NCBI GenBank assembly: GCA_031082155.1
Contig: JAVHLL010000005.1
Location: 46,114-107,409, forward strand
Origin: Thermodesulfovibrionales bacterium
GTDB lineage: Bacteria > Nitrospirota > Thermodesulfovibrionia > Thermodesulfovibrionales > SM23-35
Reading direction: 5' to 3'
DNA: 61,296 nt
How positions within the stretch are numbered: the stretch's first letter is position 1; each line of letters opens with the position of its first letter. Positions 1-8,760 of this stretch are shown here, in pieces. Below the pieces are notes generated by a model, which was not told the DNA's origin, ran no database searches, and worked only from the letters and a program-made list of their open reading frames with translations. Both the position numbers and the translations under genes were made by a program.

Positions 1-154
1 GATAGTGCAGTGGATTGCGACGACACGGACTGCGCGAATGATCCGGCGTGCCAGCCTGTACCTGTAGAGAACTGCGGTGATCTGATTGACAACGATGGAG
101 ATAGTGCAGTGGATTGCGACGACACGGACTGCGCGAATGATCCGGCGTGCCAGC
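1..154 (+). repeat. In-gene tandem repeat, 99-bp period
   Basis: Bases 1-55 and 100-154 are identical over 55 bp, giving a period of 99 bp (33 codons) inside the Cys/Asp-rich repeat gene. The array probably extends left of the window. Near-perfect DNA identity indicates recent duplication or gene conversion of the module, whereas the final module (about 170-260) has diverged. Confidence 0.9.
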
Positions 155-267
155 TTAACCCGCCATTGTTTTCTGCAGAAGATTGTTCCGATGGAATTGA
201 TAATGATGGCGATGGGAAAATAGACTGCAAAGACAAGGATTGCAAGAAGGCATCTGCATGCAAATAA
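1..267 (+). CDS. C-terminal end of a Cys/Asp-rich repeat protein (5' partial)
   Basis: The reading frame is open from base 1, so the gene starts outside the window; only the last 88 residues are visible. They consist of modules of the form ENCGDLIDNDGD followed by DCDDTDCANDPAC, each about 33 residues, and end with a slightly diverged module (EDCSDGIDNDGDGKIDCKDKDC) and a basic tail. The DxDNDGD spacing resembles calcium-binding thrombospondin-type-3-like or DxDxDG loops, and the paired Cys suggest disulfides. An extracellular or surface protein is therefore likely, but the N-terminus with any signal peptide is not visible. A strong terminator lies 46 bases downstream. The function is unknown. 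Confidence 0.8.
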   Translation, partial: DSAVDCDDTDCANDPACQPVPVENCGDLIDNDGDSAVDCDDTDCANDPACQLNPPLFSAEDCSDGIDNDGDGKIDCKDKDCKKASACK

Positions 268-312
268 GAGAATAGTAAAAACAAAGAGAAGAATTGAGAA
301 GTCTTTCAATAC

Positions 313-346
313 AAGGCAGGGTTATTTCGAACCCTGCCTTATTTTT
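313..346 (+). terminator. Rho-independent terminator
   Basis: An 11-bp perfect stem (313-323 with 330-340, AAGGCAGGGTT paired with AACCCTGCCTT) has a 6-base loop and is followed by ATTTTT. It ends the transcript of the repeat protein. It lies 82 bases before the 3' end of the convergent gene. Confidence 0.9.
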
Positions 347-427
347 ACCCCTTTATCCTGATAGTTCCCTGTTCGCTTGCTGCACGATTATTCATTGCAA
401 GCAACAATTGTTGTCTCGAAAAAATCT

Positions 428-2545
428 CTATGATAACGCCGCAGTTCTGATTCGTACGCTTGCAACCATCAGGGATGAAAAAGCCTTGATCAGTGCTGCC
501 GAGAAGAGTGCCCACGAGACCCCAAATAAGGGGACTATTATGATTGCGGGGATGAACGCTCCGAGAAAGGAACCGAAAAGATCCAATGCATAAAGCTTCC
601 CCCCTGCTCCAGCTTCAGCAAGGGAGAGGCTGGCGGTATTAAACTGACCTCCTGTCAGGACCCCTGCTGTAAAGATAAGCATAGAGAACAGGACCTCTGA
701 TTTAAAGAGAAGCAGGGAGAAGACTGCAAGAAGAACGGTCAGCGTTTCAAGAATCAGGAGTGTGCTCAATGCGTTTTTTACCCGTTTGGTGAGGAAGGTT
801 CCCAGCCAGAGGCCGGCCATGAATGCTGCTGACAGAAGCCCTATCGTCTCGTAGATATAGCCGAAGAATGCCTGAAATGTCAGGATGATCGTTATGGTAA
901 ATGTCATCCCGGAGAAGCCGGTGGTAAACACTGAAAAATATATGACTCTGTTCTTCTTTCCGAATAGAAGCATGGCCATGATAGACAGTATGAGCGCTTC
1001 TGCCAAAAGCAGATATGACAGTCTAATCTTGAGAAGATATCTGAGCGTTTGGCCGCCATGAACTTCTGACCAGAGCATGAGGTTATAGAGATATGCAGAG
1101 GGGCGAAGATCGGTGTTCACAAAAGAGATCTCGCTGAGCCTCTGCCGGACGTAATCCAGGCCAAACGGCGAAAAGATATCACGGAAGAGGTATTCCCTGA
1201 AATACGTGGTGGGGACTCCCCGGTCTCTGAAGCGATTTTCAAGATTCCCTGCCCTTGTATCCAGTTCAGTCTCTGATGCAAAGAGATACCCGTATTCCTG
1301 TGCGGTTACGGCAACATGGGGAAATACGGATCTGAGAGAGTTATAGATAGCACCATTCGCTGTCTGCATGCTCCTGCCGATGTATCCGGAAGCAGAGGGT
1401 GTCTGGACAACAAGTATACCCTCTTTTTGTAACGCTCTCTTTGTATCGCCGAAAGATTCAACAGTGTAGAACCTGTTTATGCCTGCGGTTGAAGGAGGAG
1501 GGAGATTGAGCATGATAAGGTCGTATGAGAAGAGGCCGTTTCTTTTGATAAATCTTCGACCATCTTCGGCGATCAGGGAGACGTGCGGGTTTTGTATGGC
1601 TCTCCGGTCGTCCGCGTCGAGAAGACCCTGGGAGACCTGAATGATCTTCGGATCGGTTTCGACGAAATCAATATGCTCCACAGGATATTTGAGGAGTTCC
1701 CGTATTATTGCGAGAGAGCCGCCTATGACGAGTATCCGTGCAGGTGAAGGATGGAGAGACATGGCCAGATGTGTTTTCAGTTCAACGGTCTGCGTGTCCG
1801 GATAGGTGAAGAGGAGCTGCCCGTTGCGGTAAACACTGGACTGTGCTCCGATTTTTATCACCGCAATCTCTCCGAACTTCGACTCCGCTGTGTATGCAAG
1901 CTTGACACCCTGCCAGGGCAGGCTGTGTGCAGACTGGTAAGCTGCGGTATAGAAAAGAAGAGGGACGGCAATGACTATTATGAAATATTTATTTTTGGAG
2001 ATGAATGTTCCGATAATGACAGAGAGTATCGAGAGCGCCAGGCAAAGACTGAATGCATCTATCTTTGACGAGAGTATAAAGGTGAACAGTATCCCTCCGA
2101 GCAATGCCCCGGCTGCCTCAAGCCCGTAGATTTTTCCGGCAGTTTGTTGCTCTCCGGAAAATGAAACTGCGAGAGGAAACTGGAGGCCGAGAAAGAAACA
2201 GACCGGGAAAATGACCACTGCCGTAGAGGCAAGGAGAGAGGAGAAAGCTATGGTTTCACCGGGTTCGAGAGCGAGGACTGCCTTAATTGACTTTATTGCG
2301 AGAGCGGTCGGCAAAATAAGGACTGCTACTACGAGAAAGGAGAGTGCAAATGCCTGGCGGAGGCTTATTTTTGTTCCTGCATAGCTTCCGATACCGACAA
2401 AGACGAGCCAGAATGAGAGGGTTATCCCTATGTCAAGTTCATTGCCCGAAAAAGTCGAAAGGAGGAGCCTGAGTGCTGTTATCTGAAGGAGCAACGAAGT
2501 GAAGCCCATTGCGATGAAGGGTATCAACTGCGAACGATTCTGCAT
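428..2545 (-). CDS. Spermidine synthase-like membrane fusion protein
   Basis: This 705-residue protein has about six hydrophobic segments at each end and a soluble central domain of about 300 residues. The central domain resembles the Rossmann fold of polyamine aminopropyltransferases: a glycine-rich nucleotide-binding strand (ARILVIGGSLAIIRELLKYP), an acidic end of the next strand (VETDPKI), and then YTVESF and GILVVQTPS. At the usual catalytic-Asp loop the protein reads YDLIMLNLPPPS instead of a D-containing VDSxDP-like loop, so canonical putrescine aminopropylation is doubtful. Such membrane-fused SpeE-like proteins are widespread in Nitrospirota and Desulfobacterota and mostly uncharacterised. 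The gene is monocistronic and converges with the repeat protein. The start ATG at 2545 is the first in frame; no strong ribosome binding site is seen. Confidence 0.8.
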   Translation of the reverse strand: MQNRSQLIPFIAMGFTSLLLQITALRLLLSTFSGNELDIGITLSFWLVFVGIGSYAGTKISLRQAFALSFLVVAVLILPTALAIKSIKAVLALEPGETIAFSSLLASTAVVIFPVCFFLGLQFPLAVSFSGEQQTAGKIYGLEAAGALLGGILFTFILSSKIDAFSLCLALSILSVIIGTFISKNKYFIIVIAVPLLFYTAAYQSAHSLPWQGVKLAYTAESKFGEIAVIKIGAQSSVYRNGQLLFTYPDTQTVELKTHLAMSLHPSPARILVIGGSLAIIRELLKYPVEHIDFVETDPKIIQVSQGLLDADDRRAIQNPHVSLIAEDGRRFIKRNGLFSYDLIMLNLPPPSTAGINRFYTVESFGDTKRALQKEGILVVQTPSASGYIGRSMQTANGAIYNSLRSVFPHVAVTAQEYGYLFASETELDTRAGNLENRFRDRGVPTTYFREYLFRDIFSPFGLDYVRQRLSEISFVNTDLRPSAYLYNLMLWSEVHGGQTLRYLLKIRLSYLLLAEALILSIMAMLLFGKKNRVIYFSVFTTGFSGMTFTITIILTFQAFFGYIYETIGLLSAAFMAGLWLGTFLTKRVKNALSTLLILETLTVLLAVFSLLLFKSEVLFSMLIFTAGVLTGGQFNTASLSLAEAGAGGKLYALDLFGSFLGAFIPAIIIVPLFGVSWALFSAALIKAFSSLMVASVRIRTAALS

Positions 2546-2700
2546 GGTTCTTTTGATTATACTCGTTGCGTTTCAAAATGTTCAGGGGTAGTGATACAGC
2601 TCGATTTCTGAATCGAAATAAACTCCCTTTGTTTCTGCGCAAACCTTTCCTGGATTACAATGTTAGTGAAATATCGACCACTGAGCCCTTTGCTTCGTCT

Positions 2701-2727
2701 TCCCGAAAGGCTAAAGCCTATTCGGGA
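2701..2727. repeat. Hairpin downstream of hsp20 genes
   Basis: TCCCGAA (2701-2707) pairs with TTCGGGA (2721-2727), and AGGCT (2708-2712) pairs with AGCCT (2715-2719), with one bulged A and a 2-base loop. No T-run follows on either strand, so it is not a textbook terminator. Its core resembles the CCCGAAAGCCTTCGGG hairpin inside the MITE-like repeats at 8.6 and 51.7 kb, and it could be a fragment of that family. The remaining gap (2546-2805) shows no gene. Confidence 0.5.
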
Positions 2728-2805
2728 TTACCCGTGATTTTTATTCGAAAATCAAGCTATATCACTTAGCCCGGCTAATTCCTAAACCGATCATAATTAC
2801 ATCAG

Positions 2806-3297
2806 TTATTCAGCCTTGACCTGTATCTTCTTTGTTTCTTTAATTGCCTGAAGTGTTTTCGGGAGCGTCACAGTGAGGATGCCTTTCTTGAAATCGGCTT
2901 TGACCTTGTTCGTATCGATTTCCGTTGGAAGAGGGACAGAGCGGCTGAACGACCCGTAGGAGCGCTCCATACGATAGAAGCTCTTGCCTTTCTCCTCTTT
3001 CTCTTCTTTTTTTTCTCCCTTGATTGTGAGCATATCTTTTGTAAGGGAGACGTCGACGTCTTTGTCTTCCATACCGGGGAGTTCTACGGTAATCTTTATC
3101 TCCTTGTCAGTCTCGGCTATATCGACACGCGGACTGAATGCACCAAAGCGTGTTTCGAACGGCTCCATTTCAAAACCGCGCAAGAAGTTGTCAAAGAGCG
3201 AGTTCATTTCCTGACGGAGAAGGGAGAAAGGATGCAGCTCCTCACGTCTTGCAGGAATACTCTGCTTCTGGACCGGAACGATAGTCTTCTTTGCCAT
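2806..3297 (-). CDS. Hsp20/alpha-crystallin small heat-shock protein (third of three)
   Basis: A 163-residue small heat-shock protein, an ATP-independent holdase that binds unfolding proteins in the cytoplasm. The alpha-crystallin domain spans about residues 55-150: PRVDIAETDKEIKITVELPGM, then FYRMERSYGSFSRSVPLP, then KADFKKGILTVTLPK, with a C-terminal IQV tripeptide that would act as the IxI/V oligomerisation motif. It contains a Lys/Glu-rich insert (KGEKKEEKEEKGKS). The start at 3297 follows AAGGAGAG at good distance. It is the last gene of the CIRCE-controlled operon, 19 bases after its neighbour. Confidence 0.95.
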   Translation of the reverse strand: MAKKTIVPVQKQSIPARREELHPFSLLRQEMNSLFDNFLRGFEMEPFETRFGAFSPRVDIAETDKEIKITVELPGMEDKDVDVSLTKDMLTIKGEKKEEKEEKGKSFYRMERSYGSFSRSVPLPTEIDTNKVKADFKKGILTVTLPKTLQAIKETKKIQVKAE

Positions 3298-3316
3298 AGC
3301 ATTCTCTCCTTTTTTC

Positions 3317-3724
3317 TTATGCTTCGGCCTTTACGGTGATCTTCCGTGTTTTCAGGGCCTCGGCTTTCGGTAAAATTATTTTCAGGGTCCCGTTTTTCAC
3401 AGACGCCTGAATTTTCTCCTTATCGACTTCATCGGTAAGGGTAAAGACCCGCTGATAATCTCCAATCCCATACTCGTTTCCATACATGGTACGATTCTCA
3501 GGGATTGCAGTATCAACTGCACCGTTGAGGGTGAGGACGTTCTTTTCGATGGTTATATCAACGGACTTCTCATCGACACCGGGCATATCGGCGATGACGA
3601 TGATGTCGTTTTTCCTCTCTATAATGTCCACTGCAGGCATGTACACCCTCCGAGTCCTTGTGCGTTCACCCCTTTCGGGACTTTCCGCTTCTTTCTTCTG
3701 TATATCTTTTGCCATATCCGGCAT
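3317..3724 (-). CDS. Hsp20/alpha-crystallin small heat-shock protein (second of three)
   Basis: About 135 residues. The alpha-crystallin domain runs from PAVDIIERKNDIIVIADMPGVD to ASVKNGTLKIILPKAEA, ending in a KITVKAEA tail. The ATG at 3724 (MPDMAKDIQKK) is preferred over the upstream TTG because AAGGAGGTG lies nine bases before it. It is the most acidic and shortest of the three paralogues. It is transcribed with its neighbours from the promoter at 4275-4302, and the gap to the first gene is only about 20 bases. Confidence 0.93.
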   Translation of the reverse strand: MPDMAKDIQKKEAESPERGERTRTRRVYMPAVDIIERKNDIIVIADMPGVDEKSVDITIEKNVLTLNGAVDTAIPENRTMYGNEYGIGDYQRVFTLTDEVDKEKIQASVKNGTLKIILPKAEALKTRKITVKAEA

Positions 3725-3745
3725 ATGCAATCACCTCCTTCGCAC

Positions 3746-4177
3746 TTAGGCTGATTTGACAGCGATTTTCTTCGGTTTGTCGGCTTCTGCCCGGGGAAGT
3801 TTTACCTGGAGAATCCCTCTGCTGCAGGACGCCTCGACCTTACCGGCGTCAATAGCAAACGGGAGGTCAACTGTTTTTGCAAACTCACCCTGCCAGCGTT
3901 CTCTCCTGTGGTAAGCCTCTCCTTCCCTGAGGGCTTCCGGCTGACGCGAACCGCGAAGAGTCAGCGAATTGCCGATTACAGAAATATCGACGGAATCCGG
4001 ATCAACACCCGGTATCTCTGCGGTGACCAAAGCGTCATCGCCCGATACCCATATGTTGACTGCCGGGAATTCAATCGCTGACGGTGACGTTCCCCGTGAG
4101 AAAGCACGGCTCATGCGTTCGAATTCACGCCATGGATCGAGAATCCTTCCAAACCTCTCCATATCTGACCACAACAT
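3746..4177 (-). CDS. Hsp20/alpha-crystallin small heat-shock protein (first of three)
   Basis: A 143-residue Hsp20. The N-terminus (MLWSDMERFGRILDPWREFERMSRAF) is the typical amphipathic substrate-binding arm. The alpha-crystallin domain runs from about residue 40 to 135 (YHRRERWQGEFAKTVDLP and GILQVKLPRAEADKPKKI). AAGGAGGTG precedes the ATG. It is the promoter-proximal gene of the three-gene operon, directly downstream of the CIRCE operator, so HrcA-type heat induction is expected. The three paralogues differ strongly from each other, which suggests old duplications or separate acquisitions rather than a recent tandem copy. Confidence 0.95.
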   Translation of the reverse strand: MLWSDMERFGRILDPWREFERMSRAFSRGTSPSAIEFPAVNIWVSGDDALVTAEIPGVDPDSVDISVIGNSLTLRGSRQPEALREGEAYHRRERWQGEFAKTVDLPFAIDAGKVEASCSRGILQVKLPRAEADKPKKIAVKSA

Positions 4178-4239
4178 AATGGCTCACCTCCTTATCGAAA
4201 AAATGTGCTGAAACGAAATAAACACGTTGTTTCGCTGAA

Positions 4240-4266
4240 TTAGCACTCTAGTGTCTAGAGTGCTAA
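4240..4266. promoter_or_regulatory. CIRCE operator (HrcA binding site)
   Basis: TTAGCACTC, then nine bases, then GAGTGCTAA: a perfect match to the CIRCE consensus. It sits just downstream of the -10 box of the hsp20 operon. HrcA repressor bound here would block transcription until heat stress. hrcA itself is not in the window. Confidence 0.97.
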
Positions 4267-4274
4267 TTCATATA

Positions 4275-4302
4275 TTTATATCAAATTATCAGGAAATGTC
4301 AA
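4275..4302 (-). promoter_or_regulatory. Sigma-70 promoter of the hsp20 operon
   Basis: On the minus strand the -35 box is TTGACA (4297-4302), the spacer is 16 bases, and the -10 box is TATAAA (4275-4280). CIRCE lies just downstream, covering the transcription start region, which is the classic arrangement for HrcA control. Confidence 0.9.
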
Positions 4303-4442
4303 GGGTATTTTTCAGGTTTTTTAAGGCTGGTCCTTCTTCCGATTGCGGCATAGGTGTAATCATAAGGATTTTGTGCTAATTTCGAGTCCAGTACTATCTC
4401 ACTACAATACCACTTTCGAAAATACTTCAGGGGATAAATTAG

Positions 4443-4595
4443 AGTTACACGATGTATTTCAACAGGAAATACAAGACGGTGGGGCATTTATTTCATGGCA
4501 GGTACAAAGCGATACTCTGTGATAAGGATGCATATTTGCTTTCATTGATCAAAATGCTTCATATCGTTATGGTGGTCGAGTCTCCATCTTCTTGA
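4443..4595 (+). pseudogene. Remnant of REP-associated tyrosine (Y1) transposase
   Basis: The plus strand reads SYTMYFNRKYKTVGHLFHGR and then YKAILCDKDAYLLSLIK. These are the highly conserved core of IS200-type REP-associated transposases (RAYT; usually followed by YIHLNPVRA). Only about 40 residues of the family are left: an in-frame TAG lies directly upstream (4440-4442), and homology stops near 4566 where the DUF4126 gene begins on the other strand. The catalytic HUH motif and Tyr are absent, so it is a dead fragment. No other gene is seen between 4303 and 4566. Confidence 0.8.
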
Positions 4596-5145
4596 ATTTT
4601 ACAAGTTTCCGCAATCCTTTTCTTATAAAAATAAGAAGTGCCAAAATTACGAAGATACTCAGGAGCGGAAGTGCAATAGTGAGAATGCTTAAACCCGCGG
4701 CTATTCCCAGTTCGGCAGTCGCAACAGCGTGATTGCCGATTCCTCCGGTCAAGGTTGTTGACGTGCCTCTCGCGAGTACCGTAGAGCCGTGAAAAATTGC
4801 TGCAGTACCACCTCCGGCGATAATGGCGAGCGACCATTTTAGCAAAGGGTCCATATGGATAATGCTCGATGCGGCAACAAGGATGCCGGCAACAACTGCT
4901 GCTGGCCCGGCGATCGAGTCCATCAGATTGTCTAACAAGGGAATATAATATGCAGCAATTTCCAGGATCGAAGCAGTGGCAAAGACTACAAAGGCCGGAT
5001 AGGTCCCGATCCACTGGAAGCCGTAAGACAAGGTCAGGTGCCCCGAAAGAGAAGCAGCGCTCATAAAAAAAAGGGGGATGAACACTCTGAATCCGCAAGC
5101 GGCACTTAGCCCTATTCCGAGACAAACACTAAGGAGATTTTCCAT
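4567..5145 (-). CDS. DUF4126 membrane protein
   Basis: A 192-residue membrane protein with about five to six hydrophobic segments and glycine-rich loops (ARGTSTTLTGGIGNH), recognisable as the DUF4126 family. Its ACGFRVFIPLF and GGGTAAIFHGSTV segments are typical. The biochemical function of the family is unknown. The C-terminus carries a basic cytoplasmic tail (RKGLRKLVKFKKMETRPP). The gene lies 40 bases downstream of the ChaN-like gene and may be co-transcribed with it. Its 3' end abuts the transposase remnant. Confidence 0.85.
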   Translation of the reverse strand: MENLLSVCLGIGLSAACGFRVFIPLFFMSAASLSGHLTLSYGFQWIGTYPAFVVFATASILEIAAYYIPLLDNLMDSIAGPAAVVAGILVAASSIIHMDPLLKWSLAIIAGGGTAAIFHGSTVLARGTSTTLTGGIGNHAVATAELGIAAGLSILTIALPLLSIFVILALLIFIRKGLRKLVKFKKMETRPP

Positions 5146-5185
5146 TTCCTCTTCACTTCATCTACAGAAGTCTCTGCTTCCATAT

Positions 5186-5932
5186 CTACTCCTCGATCCA
5201 GATGAAATCAGCTATCCGGGAACGATTTTTCATAGGCACGCCCATTACAGATTCGGCACAAACCACTACGGCAACTTTGAGATCTGGGTGGGTCTTCCGG
5301 AGCTGATAGGGTATCCCGAGATGGTACTCGGAATGAAAACGGCCGCAGCAGAAGAAGATACGGTGATGAAGAAAAGGCTCAAGTGAGTAAGCCATCACAG
5401 CGTCCTTAAGAACCTGAGCCTTGTAAAGAGCCTCTGTATTCAATCCCTTCATTGGAGCTGTGTCAGGCATCTTTTTCATCATAGCAACAAAGCGTTCGTA
5501 ATATTCCTCTGAATCAAGGTGTAAATTTGGAGGGAGGTATATGCTGTCTTTTCCCGCGACATCAGACGAAATTTCATCAGCCATCGCAACCGCTGCAGCT
5601 GTCCTGCGTGGCACATTGGCCGCAATAACAGGGATTCCCCGAGCCTTTGCCAATTCAACAAGTGGCCGGTAATCCTTTCGGTAGTTCGGCCAGGGACGAG
5701 CCACTTTCAGGAAATTATCTTCAGGGATCGTTCCTTCGATATAGGCATTTAGAGCATCCTGTACATCACGCTCAAACATCTCAAGGGCAAGCACGATGCT
5801 CGAATCTCGCCCTTCAAACTCGGCAAGGAGGGTGAGTTCCCTTTCGTGGGCAACACGTGAATCGTGCTCCTCTCCAAAGAAGATAACATTATAACCCATG
5901 AGAGCTTCGAGAGCCTGCTCTAAATTCAGCAT
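5186..5932 (-). CDS. ChaN-family (DUF399) haem-binding/iron-regulated protein
   Basis: About 248 residues. The family signature is clear: NVIFFGEEHDSRVAHERELTLL near the N-terminus, then LALEMFERDVQDALNAYIEG, then IPVIAANVPRR, all hallmarks of ChaN/Tiki-superfamily proteins, some of which bind haem or act as metalloproteases. Known ChaN proteins are often lipoproteins, but no signal peptide or lipobox is present here, so a cytoplasmic form is suggested. The ATG at 5932 is chosen because AAGGGA lies just upstream; the frame could also begin at 5959. Confidence 0.82.
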   Translation of the reverse strand: MLNLEQALEALMGYNVIFFGEEHDSRVAHERELTLLAEFEGRDSSIVLALEMFERDVQDALNAYIEGTIPEDNFLKVARPWPNYRKDYRPLVELAKARGIPVIAANVPRRTAAAVAMADEISSDVAGKDSIYLPPNLHLDSEEYYERFVAMMKKMPDTAPMKGLNTEALYKAQVLKDAVMAYSLEPFLHHRIFFCCGRFHSEYHLGIPYQLRKTHPDLKVAVVVCAESVMGVPMKNRSRIADFIWIEE

Positions 5933-6028
5933 AATCCCTTTGGTTATCAGGTAATGCAATTAATAAACCTCCAAGATAAGAGATTGCGCCGACCTACCTC
6001 TGTTATGTGCGTAACGGGCGTGAATATT

Positions 6029-6244
6029 TCATTGAAAAAGTATTCCGCTAGATGTTTCTTCCTCTGACACTCCAACATTCTGCGAGATCTCCTGAACCTT
6101 ACCCGCACCCAGTGCCTGTTTGATCTGATCTGCTGAAACAGGCAAGTTCTTTCCTGTGCTTATCCATGATAATATGGCATCACACCCGTCTCTATCCGGT
6201 CTTATCTTTTGTAGCAGCCAAAAAATTACTACACACACTATCAC
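6029..6244 (-). pseudogene. Fragment of a YidB-like (DUF937) gene
   Basis: The minus strand encodes AILSWISTGKNLPVSADQIK and continues QALGAGKVQEISQNVGVSEE ETSSGI. This matches the central part of YidB/DUF937 proteins (LSWIGTGxNLPISxDQLQxALG, AxQxGLSxEExxxGL). The normal N-terminal part and the C-terminal LPxxVDxLTPxG end are missing and replaced by unrelated codons and a stop. It is therefore a truncated relic, probably without function. Confidence 0.72.
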
Positions 6245-6678
6245 ATCTTCTTCAAATTAAATAAACTATATCACATCCTAAAAATTTATATGAAACAACT
6301 GATAAATTACGACCTGCACGGCGTATAGGGAGAATTAAATTCTATTCTCTATTTTTGGAAACTATTTCTTTAGATGGGAAAGTCGCGCTCTGACATGATC
6401 TCCGGTTGTGAGGAGTTGATGAAGCAGTCCGCTGTGCGCGTTTCTATTGGAAGAAGCATGTGTAGAATAATTGTGAAGTGCCCGGAATGGAGACTAATCA
6501 GTGTCCAAATTCAAAACGAATCATGAATCCAATTTACACTGTCATTGCTATACGATAAGCCAGAGAACACGCATCAGGAGTTTTCTCCCAGCTGTGATAC
6601 ATATCTCTTCCGATAATTTCAAACAGACCTTCAAAATTCAGACATGCAACAAATTAGAAAAAATCCATAAAGTTGTAA
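6245..6678. other. Intergenic region without recognisable gene
   Basis: About 430 bases, A/T-rich. There is one 50-codon open frame on the plus strand (6374-6526, MGKSRSDMISGCEELMKQ...) with no ribosome binding site and no recognisable family, and a weak palindrome near 6331-6352 (GAGAATTAAATTCTATTCTC) followed by TATTTTT. Together with the YidB and transposase remnants it looks like decayed DNA. Confidence 0.5.
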
Positions 6679-7741
<1,063 letters not shown>

Positions 7742-7822
7742 GTAACCCTGAATGTCGGGAACATGTGGGGCGGACACGCCGAAAGACACCGGTATCTGCC
7801 TTGCCAACCGAATAAAAAGTGA

Positions 7823-8512
7823 ATGCCATTGCTGAGTAAATTCGCCCATGAAGGGTATCCCTTTATCCTGGGGTCTCTCTTCGTTACAGTCGCACTTGCT
7901 TTTCTCCTCTACTGGGTCTGGAGATCGGGGACGCATCAGTTCGTCTCCTCTCTCCTGGTGTTCATCACCTGCGCTTCTCTTCTCATCACGTTGTTCATGC
8001 CCTATTTTTTCAGAGACCCGGAGCGGGTGACGCCTGAGGGGGAAGGGCTGTTTGTCGCTCCTGCAGATGGAAAAGTCATCCTTATCAAGGACGTCTATGA
8101 GAAGGAGTATCTCGATTCTGATGGAAAAGAAATAAGCATCTTCATGTCTCCCCTGAACGTTCACGTAAACCGTGCGCCATGTGACGGACAGGTGATTGCA
8201 GTACACCATAAAGCAGGGAAATTCATTGCTGCATATAAAGATGATGCGTCAATGAAGAACGAACATATCGACATGGTTCTCGACGGCAAGCAGGGAAAGG
8301 TGCTGGTAAGGCAGGTTGCGGGGTTTATCGCGAGAAGGGCTGTCTGCAGGGTGAAACCCGGTGATACGGTAAAACGGGGCGAGCGCTATGGCATGATAAA
8401 ATTCAGTTCGCGTCTTGATGTCTATCTGCCGAAGGATGTAAAAATCATGGTGAAGCCAGGAGATAAGGTTAAGGCAGGAGAGACCGTGATTGCAAGAAAC
8501 AATGGTCAATAA
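7823..8512 (+). CDS. psd: Phosphatidylserine decarboxylase, short (PSD-A) form
   Basis: A 229-residue proenzyme with two N-terminal membrane segments (residues 13-32 and 40-58). It makes phosphatidylethanolamine from phosphatidylserine. Conserved blocks are FFRDPER, APADGKV, IFMSPLNVHVNRAP and GMIKFSSRLDVYLP. In relatives the last block normally reads FGSR, and self-cleavage between Gly and Ser creates the pyruvoyl group. Here the Gly is Ser (S195-S196), a change at the cleavage site. It works with pssA further down the same strand. There is no clear ribosome binding site, and GTGAATGCC precedes the frame. Confidence 0.93.
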   Translation: MPLLSKFAHEGYPFILGSLFVTVALAFLLYWVWRSGTHQFVSSLLVFITCASLLITLFMPYFFRDPERVTPEGEGLFVAPADGKVILIKDVYEKEYLDSDGKEISIFMSPLNVHVNRAPCDGQVIAVHHKAGKFIAAYKDDASMKNEHIDMVLDGKQGKVLVRQVAGFIARRAVCRVKPGDTVKRGERYGMIKFSSRLDVYLPKDVKIMVKPGDKVKAGETVIARNNGQ

Positions 8513-8554
8513 GCAATTATCAACTCTCAAGTATCATGAAAAATAGACAATAAA

Positions 8555-8718
8555 TAGTATCTGTGTATAAACTATCAAGAAAAGTAAAAAACTGTCATTT
8601 CCGCAATCCCGAAAGCCTTCGGGAGTCGGCAATTCTTCATGGAAGCCATTGGAAAGATTCCGGACAAGCCGGAATGACAAATAAACGTTCAATAATTTGA
8701 GGGTATACACAGACACTA
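8555..8718. repeat. MITE-like element, copy 1
   Basis: A 164-bp element bounded by inverted repeats TAGTATCTGTGTATA (8555-8569) and TATACACAGACACTA (8704-8718), with 14 of 15 bases matching. Inside is an 87-bp core (8593-8679) with its own ends TGTCATT...AATGACA and a CCCGAAAGCCTTCGGG hairpin. Core and flanks closely match 51717-51865, and the core ends match 48872-48966. It carries no coding capacity. It lies inside the ilvC-leuA cluster, between psd and the reductase-like gene. Confidence 0.85.
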
Positions 8719-8760
8719 AATACACCAGGCAACGGTAAGAACCCAGGGAGGAAAATTATC

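Noticed and set aside
1-154. Direct repeats as a CRISPR array
   Set aside because: The 55-bp repeats are in frame within a Cys/Asp-rich coding sequence with a 99-bp period and related, not unique, intervening sequence.
294-593. Plus-strand open frame of 99 codons
   Set aside because: It runs through a terminator hairpin and antisense to the spermidine-synthase-like gene, with no ribosome binding site or family match.
4559-5125. 188-codon minus-strand frame overlapping DUF4126
   Set aside because: Out-of-frame shadow; the overlapping frame 4567-5145 has the membrane segments and family features.
6374-6526. 50-codon plus-strand frame before ilvC
   Set aside because: No ribosome binding site, no recognisable family, in an otherwise decayed stretch; kept only as a note in the intergenic feature.
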